A stretch of DNA of 64,000 nucleotides from Parasponia andersonii (Eukaryota; Streptophyta; Magnoliopsida; Rosales; Cannabaceae), in contig JXTB01000148.1 of the NCBI GenBank assembly GCA_002914805.1, positions 680,770-744,769 on the forward strand, given 5' to 3'. Below are positions 35,788-47,395 of the stretch, piece after piece. Below the pieces are notes generated by a model. The model was not told the DNA's origin and did not search any database. It saw only the letters and a program-made list of their open reading frames with translations. The translations under genes were made by a program, and so were the position numbers. Positions within the stretch are counted from its first letter, which is position 1. Every line of letters starts with the position of its first letter.

Positions 35788-37536
35788 CAACTCCCTCTCT
35801 TTTTTCTCCCATTCTCTCTCTCTCTCTTATTAAATTGATTTATAAGAAAATGTTACCTTTAGAAATCATCATCCGATATAATTTATCAATAAATAGTAGT
35901 TATTCTTATTAATGAGTATGTTAATTTGTTTGTATGTATTGTTTATGTTTTCTTTATCTTTCATTTTCGTATGTTTTTTTGAGGCATAGTTAATCACGCT
36001 GTCTTAAAAAAGTTATTTTTGGATTAAAAACTTGTTATATGTGTGTATGCTATATTTAAAATTGTGGATATAACTTTTGCAAGTTAAAGTTAAGTTCTTT
36101 GTAAGATTTATTACTGCTGAATTTTATAGCATGGTGATTTTTTAGTTGTCTAGCATTTATATTTTATTTAATTTTCACTCTTCCTAATCTCTGTCTCTAC
36201 CCGTCTCTCTCTCTCTTTGTCGCTCTCTCTCATCTCTCCTCTCTCCCCTTATTTCTCCTCTCTCTCTTCCCCCACCATATCTCCCTCTTTTCTTGTTCTC
36301 TCTCTGTCTCCTCTTTCTTTTTCACCTTCCCTCTCTCTCTCTAAATAAATTTATAGGAAAATATTTCAGTTTAGAAAATCATCATCTGATATGATTAGGC
36401 AGTAAGAATAAATTACTTTCTTACTATCGAGTATATATGTTGATTTGTTTGTTTGTGGTGTCCATATTTTCTCTTATCTTGTACTTTCACATTTTTTTAA
36501 TAATAACCGTGTTGTGTTAAAACAACTATTTTCGGATGAAAAACTTCAATTTTATATGTGCGTGCTATGTTTAATCTTGTGAATGTAATTATTGCATGTT
36601 TAGCTTGTGGTGATTATTTGGTTTATTACTTTCACATTTTTTTTTTAAATAAAAATCTATCTTGATTTCTTCTTCCACAGGATAGAACAGAGATCCCATC
36701 TCTGTCAAGACACTATCCCTGGTTCCTCCCCCTCCCCCTCTCTCTCTCCCTTTAGGCATATGTATGCATGTACTCTATAGTATTCTTCCATAATCAAAAT
36801 TCAATTTCTCTACTGTTATGCAGCCAAATTTCGAAGATGGATCTAGAGGCCCACACTCCTTGGGAACCACCATCATCGACGCACTGGTACTCGCCCTTTT
36901 CTAACTCTAAACACCCCCCCTCCCCGTCAGTTTTTTTTTTCTCTAAATTTTTTTCCTTTTTGTTCGTGAAATTCTTGTTCCTATCGGTTGGTTCTGATGC
37001 ACCTCCTATGTAACTTGAAAGTGCTAAGTTTTATTTTTTTTCCCACATTTGATCGTAGCTATTGAATCGTGAATTTTAAAATCTCTCCTTACGCTACCGC
37101 CCTAAGTTCTTGGTCCTAAATCTAAAGCTGTTTTAAACTAAAGATGTTCATTTTAGTTTTTCAGTCCTAAATTGATTAATTGATTTTATTTTTCATTTAG
37201 TTAGTTGATTTGTGATTTAATATTTTGTATTATTAGTGGAATGTGTTGAAAGAATCGGATCCAAAGTCTTTCAGAATAACATTTGGCGGATTATTGATTT
37301 GTTTAATGGGGTTGAGAGTGATTACAATTTCAAACTGAATTTTGTTCTTCATTGTGAACTTTGTTTTAGGGATTGTACCTGGTACCTGTGCCGAAATCAG
37401 GGTGCTGAACGATGCATAATGGAAGACTTTTTATTGCTAAAGTAGATGTAAGTTGTTGCAATTTTTATCGACAATCATTTTATTTTTTTATAGTGTCTGT
37501 TTTGTTTTTTGTTTGTCTGGTTTGATGGGCAATTTA

Positions 37537-37730
37537 CTATTTCATTTTTAAATAAGGCTAAGACAAAAAATCCTTTTCCCTTCTATCAATAGTCAATGAA
37601 CTATTTCATTTTTAAATAATGCTAAGACAAAAAATCCTTTTCCCTTCTATCAAAATAGTCAATGAACTATTTCATTTTTAAATAATGCTAAGACAAAAAG
37701 TCCTTTTCCCTTCTATCAATAGTCAATGAA
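37537..37730. repeat. Tandem repeat, three copies of about 65 bp
   Basis: CTATTTCATTTTTAAATAA and the next 45 bases start at 37537, 37601 and 37667 and are almost identical, so the amplification is recent. Confidence 0.95.
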
Positions 37731-38255
37731 TCTACAGCTCACTAAAATATTCTTTTTTAGATCTTTTTTAATGTTTAGGTGTGAAGGAAATATTGCTTTT
37801 AGCTCTTTTTTAACCATGTTTTCATGTTAAGCGTGGAGGAATGTGAAACTGATTTTGTGTCTGTTGCCTAGATAGTATTATTGTAGAACTTTACTTCAAC
37901 ATGATATTGGAAGACAAGTGGTATAGAGAAGCAGTTTAGATGTTTAAAGTGCAATTTTATCTTACTCTACTCTTTGTACATATAGCTACCCTTGATAGAT
38001 GTTGGCTTAGGACGTTAATGCAAACAGGTTGCTTTCATGGTTGCATGATTAATTTATCATGTTTTAAGCAGTTTGTTCATAGCATGAAGCTTATTCATTT
38101 TGATGACCATTAATAAGATTCGGTGATGTATTTGTATCTCAGAAGCTTTGGAACTTCTTGTTGCATGTTACTTGTAGCTGCAGTATACTGTTATGTACTA
38201 GTTATCATTGATTAGTTTAGGACTGGTATTTGCAGGTCCAAAAGTAATCAAAGTT

Positions 38256-38279
38256 TTTTTTTTTTTTTTTTTTTTTTTT
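38256..38279. repeat. Poly-T run
   Basis: An uninterrupted run of more than 20 T. It could be the tail of an inserted reverse transcript on the minus strand, but no body was identified. Confidence 0.8.
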
Positions 38280-40200
38280 GAAAATTACTTGAGATGGATA
38301 ATTTAGGTTTGTGAAAATGTAATTTCTACAGTCTGAACTATGTATATGCAATGCGCTTCTGTGGGAAAAGCGTAAATATCCCAACCATCCCTTGGGCATG
38401 TGGCTTCCAAATTAAGTAGGAATGATTAGATCCTTATTAGGCTTTCATTATGATTGGTTGCAAAACATAATTTGAGTAAGACATGCTTGATATGTTGGAG
38501 TATCTTCTGAACCAAATGGTCTCAAACTGTCTTACTAGAAAAACCTGATGTTGATGTATTGACAACAAATGGTCTCTTCTGCAAGTTTTCTGAAATTCAA
38601 GTTCCGAGTATTTGTATTAATCATTTCCTGGTGGAACATGTAACCTTGGTCGTGGGTTTGATTTTTAGCATTTGAAATATCATATCTAGAACTCAACATT
38701 TTTCTTCTTATTGTTGCACGAGAACTTTGTGTAGAGTAATGAAATAGACTACAATTTTATTTATAATACGTAATTTACATCAGTACTTTCTCATTAAATA
38801 CTGTAAGATTTCACTTCATGAAAATATTTTCCTGCTAATAATGTTAATCCTCTTGGCCTTTCACGTTTCTGAACTCAAAGCTTGGTCTTGAATTCCATCC
38901 CTCTCTACAATGAGGTATTCTTTTCTTTCTACAATTTCTCTCTAGTTTTTTTTTTTGATGTAATTTTTTCTTCGCTTGGCTTGATGGATAATGTGGGTTT
39001 TTGTACATTTGATTTTCTATGTTTCTACGAGCGTGGAAGAAAGTTGAACTCTTTGTTGACTTATTTATTTTAATTTGTTTGGTTTAGTTCAAGTTAAATG
39101 TGCTTTTTGGGTTGAAAAGTCTACTATTCGTCATTTGGAATATTCTCTCACATATGGTGGGCAATTTTGAATTCTTAATGCAGGTTTTCTTCTTCTCTTT
39201 TTTTTTTTGTCTTTTTTTTTTTGTTTTTTGTTTTGTTTTTTGTTTTTTTTAAGGGAAGATTGTGTGTGCTAGAACTGATGTTATGCAACTTGAGCCACAC
39301 CTTTCTTTTCTCATTCTCATTTTCTTTGATAAATCTATAAAGAATAATTGTTATTATTAATTTTTATTTGTTTGTTGTAGTTTTTGTTATTCTCTGTTTT
39401 TTCTGGAAGTTGTTGTCCTCTTTAATGAAGTTCTGCTAATAAAGGAAAAAGTGAATCTCTATGTTTTAGTGTATTTAGAACTCAAAGCGTGAGACATTTT
39501 GCTGTGTCCCTGGTGATTGAATTATTAGTATCTTTTGCATTTTTGCAAAGGTTTCTTATATCTCAGTTTGCTTGCTTACATTTAAGCTTTCTAAGATAAA
39601 AATGGAGAAAATTTCATTAGGAAGTCAGAGGAATTCTTAACTTCTTAAGCATGCTAAGTGCAAGGAAACATATTAACGATGTAAGTTGGTGCCTAATGAT
39701 GAAAGATATGTTTGTGTGATATAAATAGAAATATTGGCGTTGAACAAAATCATAAGCATGCATACGTATATGGTTTTCTTTTTCTTCCATATTTTTGAGT
39801 TTTATTTTTTGGTTTCTGTTAATTTTTCATCAATTTGCACATAAATTTTTCTTAGCTTGTTTTGCTGCTTTAGTCAGTGATGTTCTCTAGATACTGATTA
39901 TGGTTCATTGGATTAGATTGATTGTTTGTGCTATTTCTTAAGATTAACTTTGCTTAATGATGATGGTCAGTAACGTAACTGATCTGTATTACTTTTAAGA
40001 CAGTGATTGCATAATTCAGCAGGATAATCACACTCCAAGCAATAACTTAAGCACATAGTACTTGAGAAACATACAATCTATGTATTTGTTTCTGTTTTTT
40101 GTATTTTTGTTTTTATTTTTTATTTTTGATTTGGATCCTTTTCAATGTTTTAGTTCTTTTTTTGAAGGTTTGTGTCTTGAAAAACAATAGATATTTGCAG

Positions 40201-40405
40201 GGGAATAGTTTAATTGGCCAAATAACGAACAAGATTGGCAGCTATGCTACGCTTATTCATCTGTAAGAGTTCTTTCTTTTCTTTGGGTTTAATCTCATTC
40301 TCTCTTTCAGCTTTGTTTATAGTTATCTGCTAATGCAAGGACTTGTCTGATAATATGCTACATGGATATATACCATTTTTGTTATCGAAGCTGAATCAGT
40401 CAAGT
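40201..40405 (+). pseudogene. Two LRR exon remnants of an ERECTA-like receptor kinase
   Basis: The first fragment (40201-40262) follows TTTGCAG and ends before GTAAGA. It reads GNSLIGQITNKIGSYATLIH, matching the leucine-rich repeat GN-x-L-x-GQIPDEIG of ERECTA/ERL kinases. The second (about 40338-40405) reads DLSDNMLHGYIPFLLSKLNQ, matching the next repeat (DLSDN-x-LYGDIPFSISKLKQ). The order, the intron position and the codon phase agree with those genes. The acceptor of the second exon is changed (CAAG) and no other exon was found within several kilobases. It is a gene scrap with no function. Confidence 0.65.
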
Positions 40406-40475
40406 ATTTATATATCAACTAAGAATAAAACTTTGGAGCATTTTCTGGGTAAAGCTATTTGACTGATTTTATACA

Positions 40476-40534
40476 TACATATATATATATATATATACAT
40501 ACATATATATATATATACATACATATAAACATAT
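40476..40534. repeat. Compound (TA)n/(CATA)n microsatellite
   Basis: Alternating runs of ATAT and CATACATA, repeated twice. Confidence 0.95.
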
Positions 40535-40597
40535 GTAAAGTAAACAAGAACCTTCTTCAGTTTCTCAAAGGAATAAACTTGAAGGTGCACCCAACCT

Positions 40598-41015
40598 TTG
40601 TACATATAATTTTCATCCAACCTGTATGATTTACTTTAACCCATGGGAAAATTTATCATGACATTGCACCTCCTTACTATGATATCATGAGTTGGTCTTT
40701 GAGAAACTACCATTTGTATATATGATGAATGCTAGCTGTATTCTTTTTTTCACTTTTTTGCACTCTCCCAATCTCACTGCTTGACAAGTTAATTCTACTA
40801 TGATTTGTTGCATTATTAAAATATTAAACTGGATAGTAAAATACACGTGTCAGACAGTGAGATTGGAGAGTGTAAAAGAAAGAGAAAGAGAGTGCACTCC
40901 TCTTGTACATATAATTTTCATCCAACCTGTATGATTTACAACAACCCATGGGAAAGTTTATCATGATAGTGCAACTCCTTACTATGATGTCATGAGTTGG
41001 TCTTCAAGAAACTAT
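40598..41015. repeat. Direct repeat of about 115 bp flanking a MITE
   Basis: TTGTACATATAATTTTCATC and about 110 following bases occur at 40598-40710 and again at 40903-41015 with about a dozen differences. The MITE at 40761-40872 lies between the copies. Confidence 0.85.
40761..40872. mobile_element. Small MITE with 18-bp terminal inverted repeats
   Basis: The left end CACTCTCCCAATCTCACTG is the reverse complement of the right end CAGTGAGATTGGAGAGTG apart from one base. The similarity continues outward as pyrimidine-rich against purine-rich sequence, so the true element may be about 150 bp. No target-site duplication is certain. Confidence 0.65.
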
Positions 41016-42415
41016 GCTTTTAGGCATTTTGTTTAGGAATTCAGAGAAGAGTCAAAATTCTTGAGGAGAGGCTGTGGAAATTCACTAAGAAACTAATTAG
41101 CTGGGGTGGTACCTTCAAATTGTGAGATTGATTGGGTTACACTTTGCCTATGATTTCTCTAACTCCTCTTTTCTTCTCTTTAATCTTGTTTTGCTGCTAG
41201 AATGACGTTTTCCATTTTTTTAAATTTTTTTTATTATTTTTTCAGTTTATACGGCGTAGCTCCACATGAATTGTTGTGGTCTTTTCTGAATGGTTCTTTC
41301 TTTTACTAGAAGTGGTTATTGAAATGGATAATTCCTGATGACAGGGAATGCTAGCATCCTCTCATAAAACATGTGTAAATTTCTTTCATTCACAATCTAA
41401 AGCTTAAAATAGACCCTTGTATCAAGAAAATATTACCTAAATGCCATCTTCATCTTTTCATATCCTTTGAATTAATATTATCTAAGAATTGCGAATTACT
41501 AATTTCTAGCTTTTAATAATGGGGTTGGAAAGAATAAAAAAAAAAAGAAACAAATTTTTGTGAGAATCAAACCAACGCCCTTTTGGTTCCTTCAATTAGT
41601 TCAGGCAGAGAAAGATTCCAAATTTCAATCCTTTTAGAAAAGGGTTGGAAAGAGGGAAGGAAAAAGATATAGAGAGTTTAGCTCCCGTAATCAAACTCTA
41701 TGCCATAGGAAAAATTATTTTCAAATTCTAATCTTTCTATCTACTATTGTGAGTGTTGTCTTAAATACTATGATATATATATACACCAATCATATTTTTT
41801 ATTCATTTGACATTTTCTTATGTTTGCTTCTAGAGTGCAATTATTTTTTCAGTCTTTAATTCCATTTTTTGATTCCATGATTGTGCTTCTAATATTAGCT
41901 TAAGACTTATTATTCTGTGTCCCTCGAGTACTAGAAACTATGAATGTGTATGTATGAACATATTTGTTAAAAAACTAATCTTGAGTTCGAGAGGGAAGAA
42001 GGAAAAAACTAAATGAAGTATGAAGAGTCTTTTAAAGTGGGTTTCGCACTAGAGGTTCTCTAAACAATTGAAAATATTTTCCGCTGAGAGAAAGTAAAAA
42101 GATTGAGACTGATTATCAGACTTTCAACTTAAAAGGTATAGGGAGGAATTTAAAGCTTAAGGAACACTGAAGGTAGAAGAATTGAGTAGCCAGGTTTTGG
42201 AGTCTATTTTCTGTTTCTGTCTTTTAGTGAAAAATCCCATCTTTTAGTAGCAAGAACAAATATTTACAAGATAGGCAAGAGAAACCCAATGTGTGCAGGT
42301 GTGGGTCTTATTAGGTATTAATTGGTTCTACATATTAAAAAGAATGACAATTTGAAAGTAGTATGGAAGAAGGGATTTCCTTGTAATCTACAAATAAGAT
42401 AGATAGGGTGAAACA
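41016..42415. other. Intergenic sequence, no gene seen
   Basis: Read on both strands without finding a family motif. Confidence 0.45.
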
Positions 42416-42793
42416 TGTTAGCTAACAAGGCTAGCAGCTGCCCAAACGTCTAAAGTAGGGGCTGTCCGTAGCATTCTGATAAGCACCAATCTGAACCACT
42501 AACGCTAGGACGTGTAAGAAGGGATATTAAGCATTCTGTAGTGGGTTAAGTTGTCTGATGGTTGACTTTTGGACACAAGGGTAGTATAGTCTTTTGCTAG
42601 TTTGTTAGTAGTGGCTGGAATAATGGAGGGGTATATCTGGGACTCATGAGTAGCAAGGGAGGGTATCGAGTCATTTTGTGGAGAGTTGGTTATTGGAGCT
42701 GAGCTCCATGGGAAAGTTCTAGGCCTCTCAATATATCGGTAGTCCTATTATCTCAATTTCCTTTATTCTATCTTCTTTAAGTTGTGACCATGT
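42416..42793 (+). repeat. Possible solo LTR
   Basis: A less AT-rich block starts TGTTAGCTAAC and ends near GTTGTGACCA, with a CT-rich leader-like end (TTTCCTTTATTCTATC). The style is that of a short plant LTR. No partner or target-site duplication was found. Confidence 0.35.
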
Positions 42794-43293
42794 CACTGGG
42801 TTTATCACATTCCTCTTTTTGATGATTGTCTTTTATGTTATTTCTCTAGTTTTTCAATAATTCAGTTGGAAGGTTAAGGTTTGATTTTGTGATAGTTGCT
42901 AAATTTTTTAAAAAACGTACAATTGTAGAAGAAATGTATTAAATAGATAAGAAAGAGTGTTTTCATCGGTTTTCTATTACGGGTTCTAAGTTTCTTTAGA
43001 AAGTCCATTTTTTGGTCATATCTTCCGGAGTGTGAGAAAACTTATTTTTGTGGATTAAACTTTTAGCACACTTCACAACTATGTGGGTGACGTTCAAGGG
43101 CATCAACTTGGAAATTGGTTATGTGGAAACCAAGGTCTAAGTACATTTACTTCACACTTAGCAAAGTCTTAGTACTTAAACATCGGTTATTAACCAAATA
43201 ACCAAGTCTTAAGTATTTTTTTTTTAGTATTATTTTTTTATTTTGTTGCATTATGTGAATATATTATAAAGTTTTTCTCTACGTTATTAGTTC

Positions 43294-43638
43294 TGTTGAT
43301 ATATAAAGAATGATAGGTAGAAATGAAGTGAATAGAGAGGAAAACTCTGTATTTTCTCTTCACAAACAAGTTATAAGCATAGGACTTATATAAGCATTTT
43401 TGGGCAGTAAGCAGCTGAACCAGTTATATAAAACATGGAACAACTGTTCCCATAAAATCTGCTAGCAAACTACCCTAAAACATGGAGCAAAATGGTCCAT
43501 AAAGTAAGACAAGAATCTAAGTAAGACAAGAATCTATCTTAAAATATGGAGTAAACAATCCTATAAAAAGAGGAAAAAATAGTCTGAAAAATAAGACAAA
43601 TAAAGGTTATAAAACTATAAGAAATCAGACTTTCAACA
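43294..43638 (-). repeat. 3' LTR of a second copia element (345 bp)
   Basis: It is bounded by the perfect 6-bp inverted repeat TGTTGA/TCAACA and lies directly after a polypurine tract and RNase H on the minus strand. The 5' LTR is missing. Confidence 0.75.
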
Positions 43639-45535
43639 CTCCTCCTCAAGCTTGGAATAAATGTTAATCATTCCAAGCTTGGATTTCAATTCTTCAAATT
43701 TTATTTTCGCAAGAGCTTTTTTGAGAATGTTAGCCACTTGAAGGTGGTTTGGAGTATAAATTAAATTCAAGATCCTTTCTTCTACTTTTTCTTTAATAAA
43801 GTGACAATCTAATTCCACATATTTAGTTTGATCATGATGAACATGATTTTAAGCAATACTGATAGCAGCTTGATTGTTACAAAACACCATTATAGGTTTA
43901 TTTGTTGGAATTCTTAGTTCCTTAAGAAGTCTTCTCAGTCACATTTCTTCACAAATACTTTGAGTTAAAGCTCGAAATTTTGCTTTAGCACTACTTGCAA
44001 CAATAGATTGTCTCTTACTTTACTAAGTGACAAGATTTCCCCAAACATAAGTACAATAGCCCGTTGTCGACCTTCTATCAGTAACTGATCCTGTCCAATC
44101 TGCATCTGCAAAAATCACCACTTTCTTATTGGTTCCTTTTCTGAAAAATATATCTTTCCCTGGAGTCATTTTTAGGTACTAGAGAATTCTGTGGATGGCT
44201 TTAAGATGATCTTCATTAGGCTTGTTCATAAACTGACACACCACACTTACTGAAAACTCAATGTCAGGTCTTGTATGGGAGAGGTAGATGAGTTTACCAA
44301 CCAGATGTTGATATCTTCCTATGTCAACTGGAGAACTGTCTTCTTTGAAACTAAGTTTGTAGTTCGAGTCTGTTGGAGTATCTGCAGGTTTGCATCCTAA
44401 CATATCGGTTTCTTTTAAGTAAGTCTAGGACAGACTTGTGTTGTGATACCACAATTCTTTTCTTGGAATGAGCTATCTCCATACCTAGGAAGTTTCTCAA
44501 ATTTCCTAAGTCTTTGATTTCGAATTCCTTGGTAGGGTTACCTTTAACCTGACTATTTCTTCTGCAAAGTCTCCAATTATAATGATATTATCAACATACA
44601 CGATGAGAACAACAATTCTTCCATTCATTGAGAACTTTATAAACAAAGTGTGATCTGATTGACTTTAAGTATACCACTGCTTCTTCACCACTTTGGTGAA
44701 TCTATCAAACGATGCCTGAGGGGACTACTATAAGCCATATAGAGACTTTCGCAATTTGCAAACTTTATTGGCATTAGCTTCAGTCTCAAAACCAGGTGGA
44801 ATTTCCATGTACACTTCGTCTTCTAGATCACCATTGAGAAATGCATTCTTGATATCATACTCATAGAGAGACCAATCTTGATTTGCTGCTAAGGATAGGA
44901 GAACACGAATAGTGTTGAGTTTTGCAACTAGAGTAAATGTTTCTTGATAGTCAATACCATATGTTTGAGTGAATCCTTTAGCAACTAGCCTCACTTTGTA
45001 GTGGTCTATGCTCCCGTCTGGCTTGTGTTTGATGTTGAATATCCATTTACAGCCTACTGGTCGTTTTCCTCCTGGCAAGTCAGTCAGTTCCTAAGTACCA
45101 TTCTTTTCTAAGGCTTGAATCTCTTCTTCAATGGCCATCCTCCATTTTGGGATTTTTAGTGCAACATGAATATTTTGAGGAATTTCAATACTGGATAGAT
45201 TTATGGTAAATGCCCTGTATTTTCCAGATAAGTTCCCATATGAGACAAAGTTATGAATAGGATGTTTCGTACATTCTCGTACACCCTTTCTTATTGCAAT
45301 GGGAAACAAGATCAGTGTAGTCAGTTGCAGTGGTGTTATTGAAATCATTGTGAAAGTTGTTACCTGGACTTGAAATTAGACGAGACTCATGGTTTACCTT
45401 AGGAAGAATTGGAGTCTCTGTCTCCTCTTGGGTCTTTTTCTCCTTGCAAAAACTCTGAATCTGGTAAAGTGATTGGAGTGGTGTTTGTCAGTGGATTGGT
45501 TGTGATGACCTCGACTGTGGGTTCTTAGTGGGATT
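43633..45535 (-). pseudogene. Copia pol, RT and RNase H, truncated
   Basis: From 45120 down: WRMAIEEEIQALEKNGT, PVGCKWIFNIKHKPDGSIDH, RLVAKGFTQTYGIDYQETF, EYDIKNAFLNGDLEDEVYME (RT fingers and palm), then frameshifted VLIVYVDNIIIIGD. Next come LGCKPADTPTDSNYKL, LIYLSHTRPDIEFSVSVVCQ and an RNase H end with MELDCHFIKEKVEERI. The catalytic YVDD is YVDN, so the second aspartate is lost. Gag, protease and integrase are absent: the copy is cut near 45535, where a plus-strand copia fragment begins. Several stops make it dead. Confidence 0.88.
43639..43655 (-). other. Polypurine tract of the second copia element
   Basis: On the minus strand AAGCTTGAGGAGGAG precedes the LTR start TGTTGAAAG. The same position in the element at 62869 reads AGCTTGAGGGGGAG, so the two belong to related families. 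Confidence 0.8.
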
Positions 45536-45544
45536 GTAAGTCGT

Positions 45545-46148
45545 TACCAATTCAATCCAGGACCTAAACATTCGGGTGCAGTCAAGCATATTCTAAAGTA
45601 TCTTTAGAAAACTAGATATTATATGCTTGTATATTCTTGAGAAGATCTAACACCTATTGGATATACTAATTTGGATTTTTAATCTAATAAAGACCCTAGA
45701 AAATTAACCTTTAGTTTAGTCTTTACCCTTGATGGTGGAGCCATTATATGGAGGAATATCAAGCAATCTTATGTTATGTATTCAATTATAGAGGCCGAAT
45801 ATGTGGCAGCTTCCGAAGTAGCTAAGGAGAGGGCCTAGCATTGTAATTTCCTTATGAATCTCAAGGTAATGGAGCACAGTAACCTATAACATTTTATTGT
45901 GATAATAGTAGAGCAGTTGTTAACTCCAAAGAGCCTATAAGCCACAAAAGGGAGAAAACACATATAAAGGAAATATCATGTACTCAGAAAAATTGTTCAA
46001 AGAGGAGACGTAATAGAGTAAGATAGCGTTTGTAGAGAACTTTGCTGATTCTTTTATCAAATCTTTGGCTACCAAAGTATTTGAGGACTATCTAGAAGGA
46101 ATGGGACTACATGACATGTCACGTCGACTTTAAAGGCCAAGTAATAGA
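45545..46148 (+). pseudogene. Copia RNase H fragment, opposite strand
   Basis: The reading gives KHSGAVKHILKYL, GGAIIWRNIKQSYVMYSIIE, AEYVAASEVAKERA and FEDYLEGMGLHDM with several stops. This is the C-terminal end of copia pol (RNase H). It runs into an LTR of the same family as the element at 1790-14180. All sequence 5' of RNase H is missing. Confidence 0.78.
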
Positions 46149-46153
46149 TTTTT

Positions 46154-47395
46154 GGAATAATATCTTATAAAGCAATTTATTATTATGACATTATAAATAA
46201 TATTTATTGGATTATTTATTATTAATAAATTCCATGTTATGAATTTATGTTTCATTTATATCCTATTGATATACATGTAATGTCTACATTTATCTTATGC
46301 AAACATCTAAAAAGTTCCGAGACATATAATGAGTAATAAAGAATTATTCATATGATGAGTTCATATATTGGAGATAATATATTCTTTATTTCATTATGTC
46401 TAAATTAAGTTGTCTACATTCTATATATTGAAGAAGGAATACTTTATTATGCCTCAGAATATAGTGTTGTCTATTTGTTTAAGGAAGTCTCTAATTATCG
46501 AAGTGAGTCTTCAGATAGAAACACTAGTATGTTATAAAAAAGTTATAACATCATTGAACAAGACCAAGTGAATTTGAATTTGAGTTTAAGTACTATAACT
46601 AAAATTTCTAATTTCACTAATCTAGCCCTATTGTAGAAAACCTTAATCCTAATGATTAACGAACTTAATTTCATATGTTTTGTCTTTTTGAGTTAATAAA
46701 CGATTAGTTTTGATTTATGGTTTGAATTCCGGTATCTTGAAAGATAAGGTATATGAAATGTAGAGAATATTTTTCATGACGGACGCCATGTATATAATGT
46801 CACTTTGATTTTTTTTTTCAAGTATTTTGATAATATAAACTAGGGCCCCAATATTCACTATGTAAATTTAATCGTGTTGGTAAAAGCAGATACAAACATC
46901 ATAGCCAACTAATATTCATTATATGAAAAATAGCAACTCAAAAGTAAATATGTACAAGAGGGATAATACAATAATTTTATCTTGCTAGTATAGCATTACA
47001 TTGAGGGTATCTTTATAGGCATAGTATATGTTAAATGGATCGAGCTAATTAGTTGATGATATGCTTCGCAGAAAATAAATGATATTTAGTCCAAGAGTTC
47101 AATATTGGGCCTATAGTGGTATGCCCCAATATTAATGGATAAGGCTCATTCATAATTATGAGTTAATTATAATTACGAGTATATAGTCTATTGGAGCAAT
47201 AACTTAGGGGTATTCTTTAATAAGATTATAAGATCAAGAATTAATTTATGTTTGATCAGGATATGATATGTTTTGTGAAAAGAAAAATTTTAAACGGCCA
47301 ATTCTGCTACATTTCTAGATTTCACAAAACTACGGTGTTCTTAAAAATGATTTTACGAAAATATTTTTCGGATTTTATTCCAAAAAATACCAGCA
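46154..47395 (+). repeat. LTR of the 1790-14180 copia family, plus orientation
   Basis: Follows the RNase H fragment. Segments such as GTCTAAATTAAGTT (about 46400) and TATGCCCCAATATTAATGG (about 47120) are reverse complements of the LTRs at 1790 and 12440. It ends ACCAGCA at 47395. It is shorter than those LTRs because part of its right end is missing. It starts TTTTGGAATAAT, where intact copies have TGTTGGGAATAT. Confidence 0.75.

Larger units (their letters stand above)
34193..36660. repeat. Tandem array of about 400-500-bp units with CT tracts
   Basis: The anchor word ATGTGCATGCTATGTTTAAT or a close variant occurs at 34193, 34599, 34994, 36039 and 36556. In each unit it is followed by GTGGATATAACTATTGCATG, a CT-rich microsatellite of variable length, TTAAATTGATTTATAAGAAA and a run ending GTCTTAAAA. 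Units 1 and 2 are about 400 bp. Unit 3 is enlarged by a MITE at 35063-35590. Units 4 and 5 are about 510 bp apart because of longer CT tracts. It is non-coding. Confidence 0.85.
36661..40200. other. Intergenic sequence with uncertain exon-like fragments
   Basis: A plus-strand frame from 36838 begins MDLEAHTPWEPPSSTHWYSP and another open stretch lies at 37236-37445. Neither matches a family I know and both run into low-complexity sequence. The rest is T-rich, with a triplicated repeat at 37537 and a poly-T run at 38256. Confidence 0.35.

Noticed and set aside
35697..35912. 71-residue Leu/Ser frame
   Set aside because: It is a translation of the CT microsatellite.
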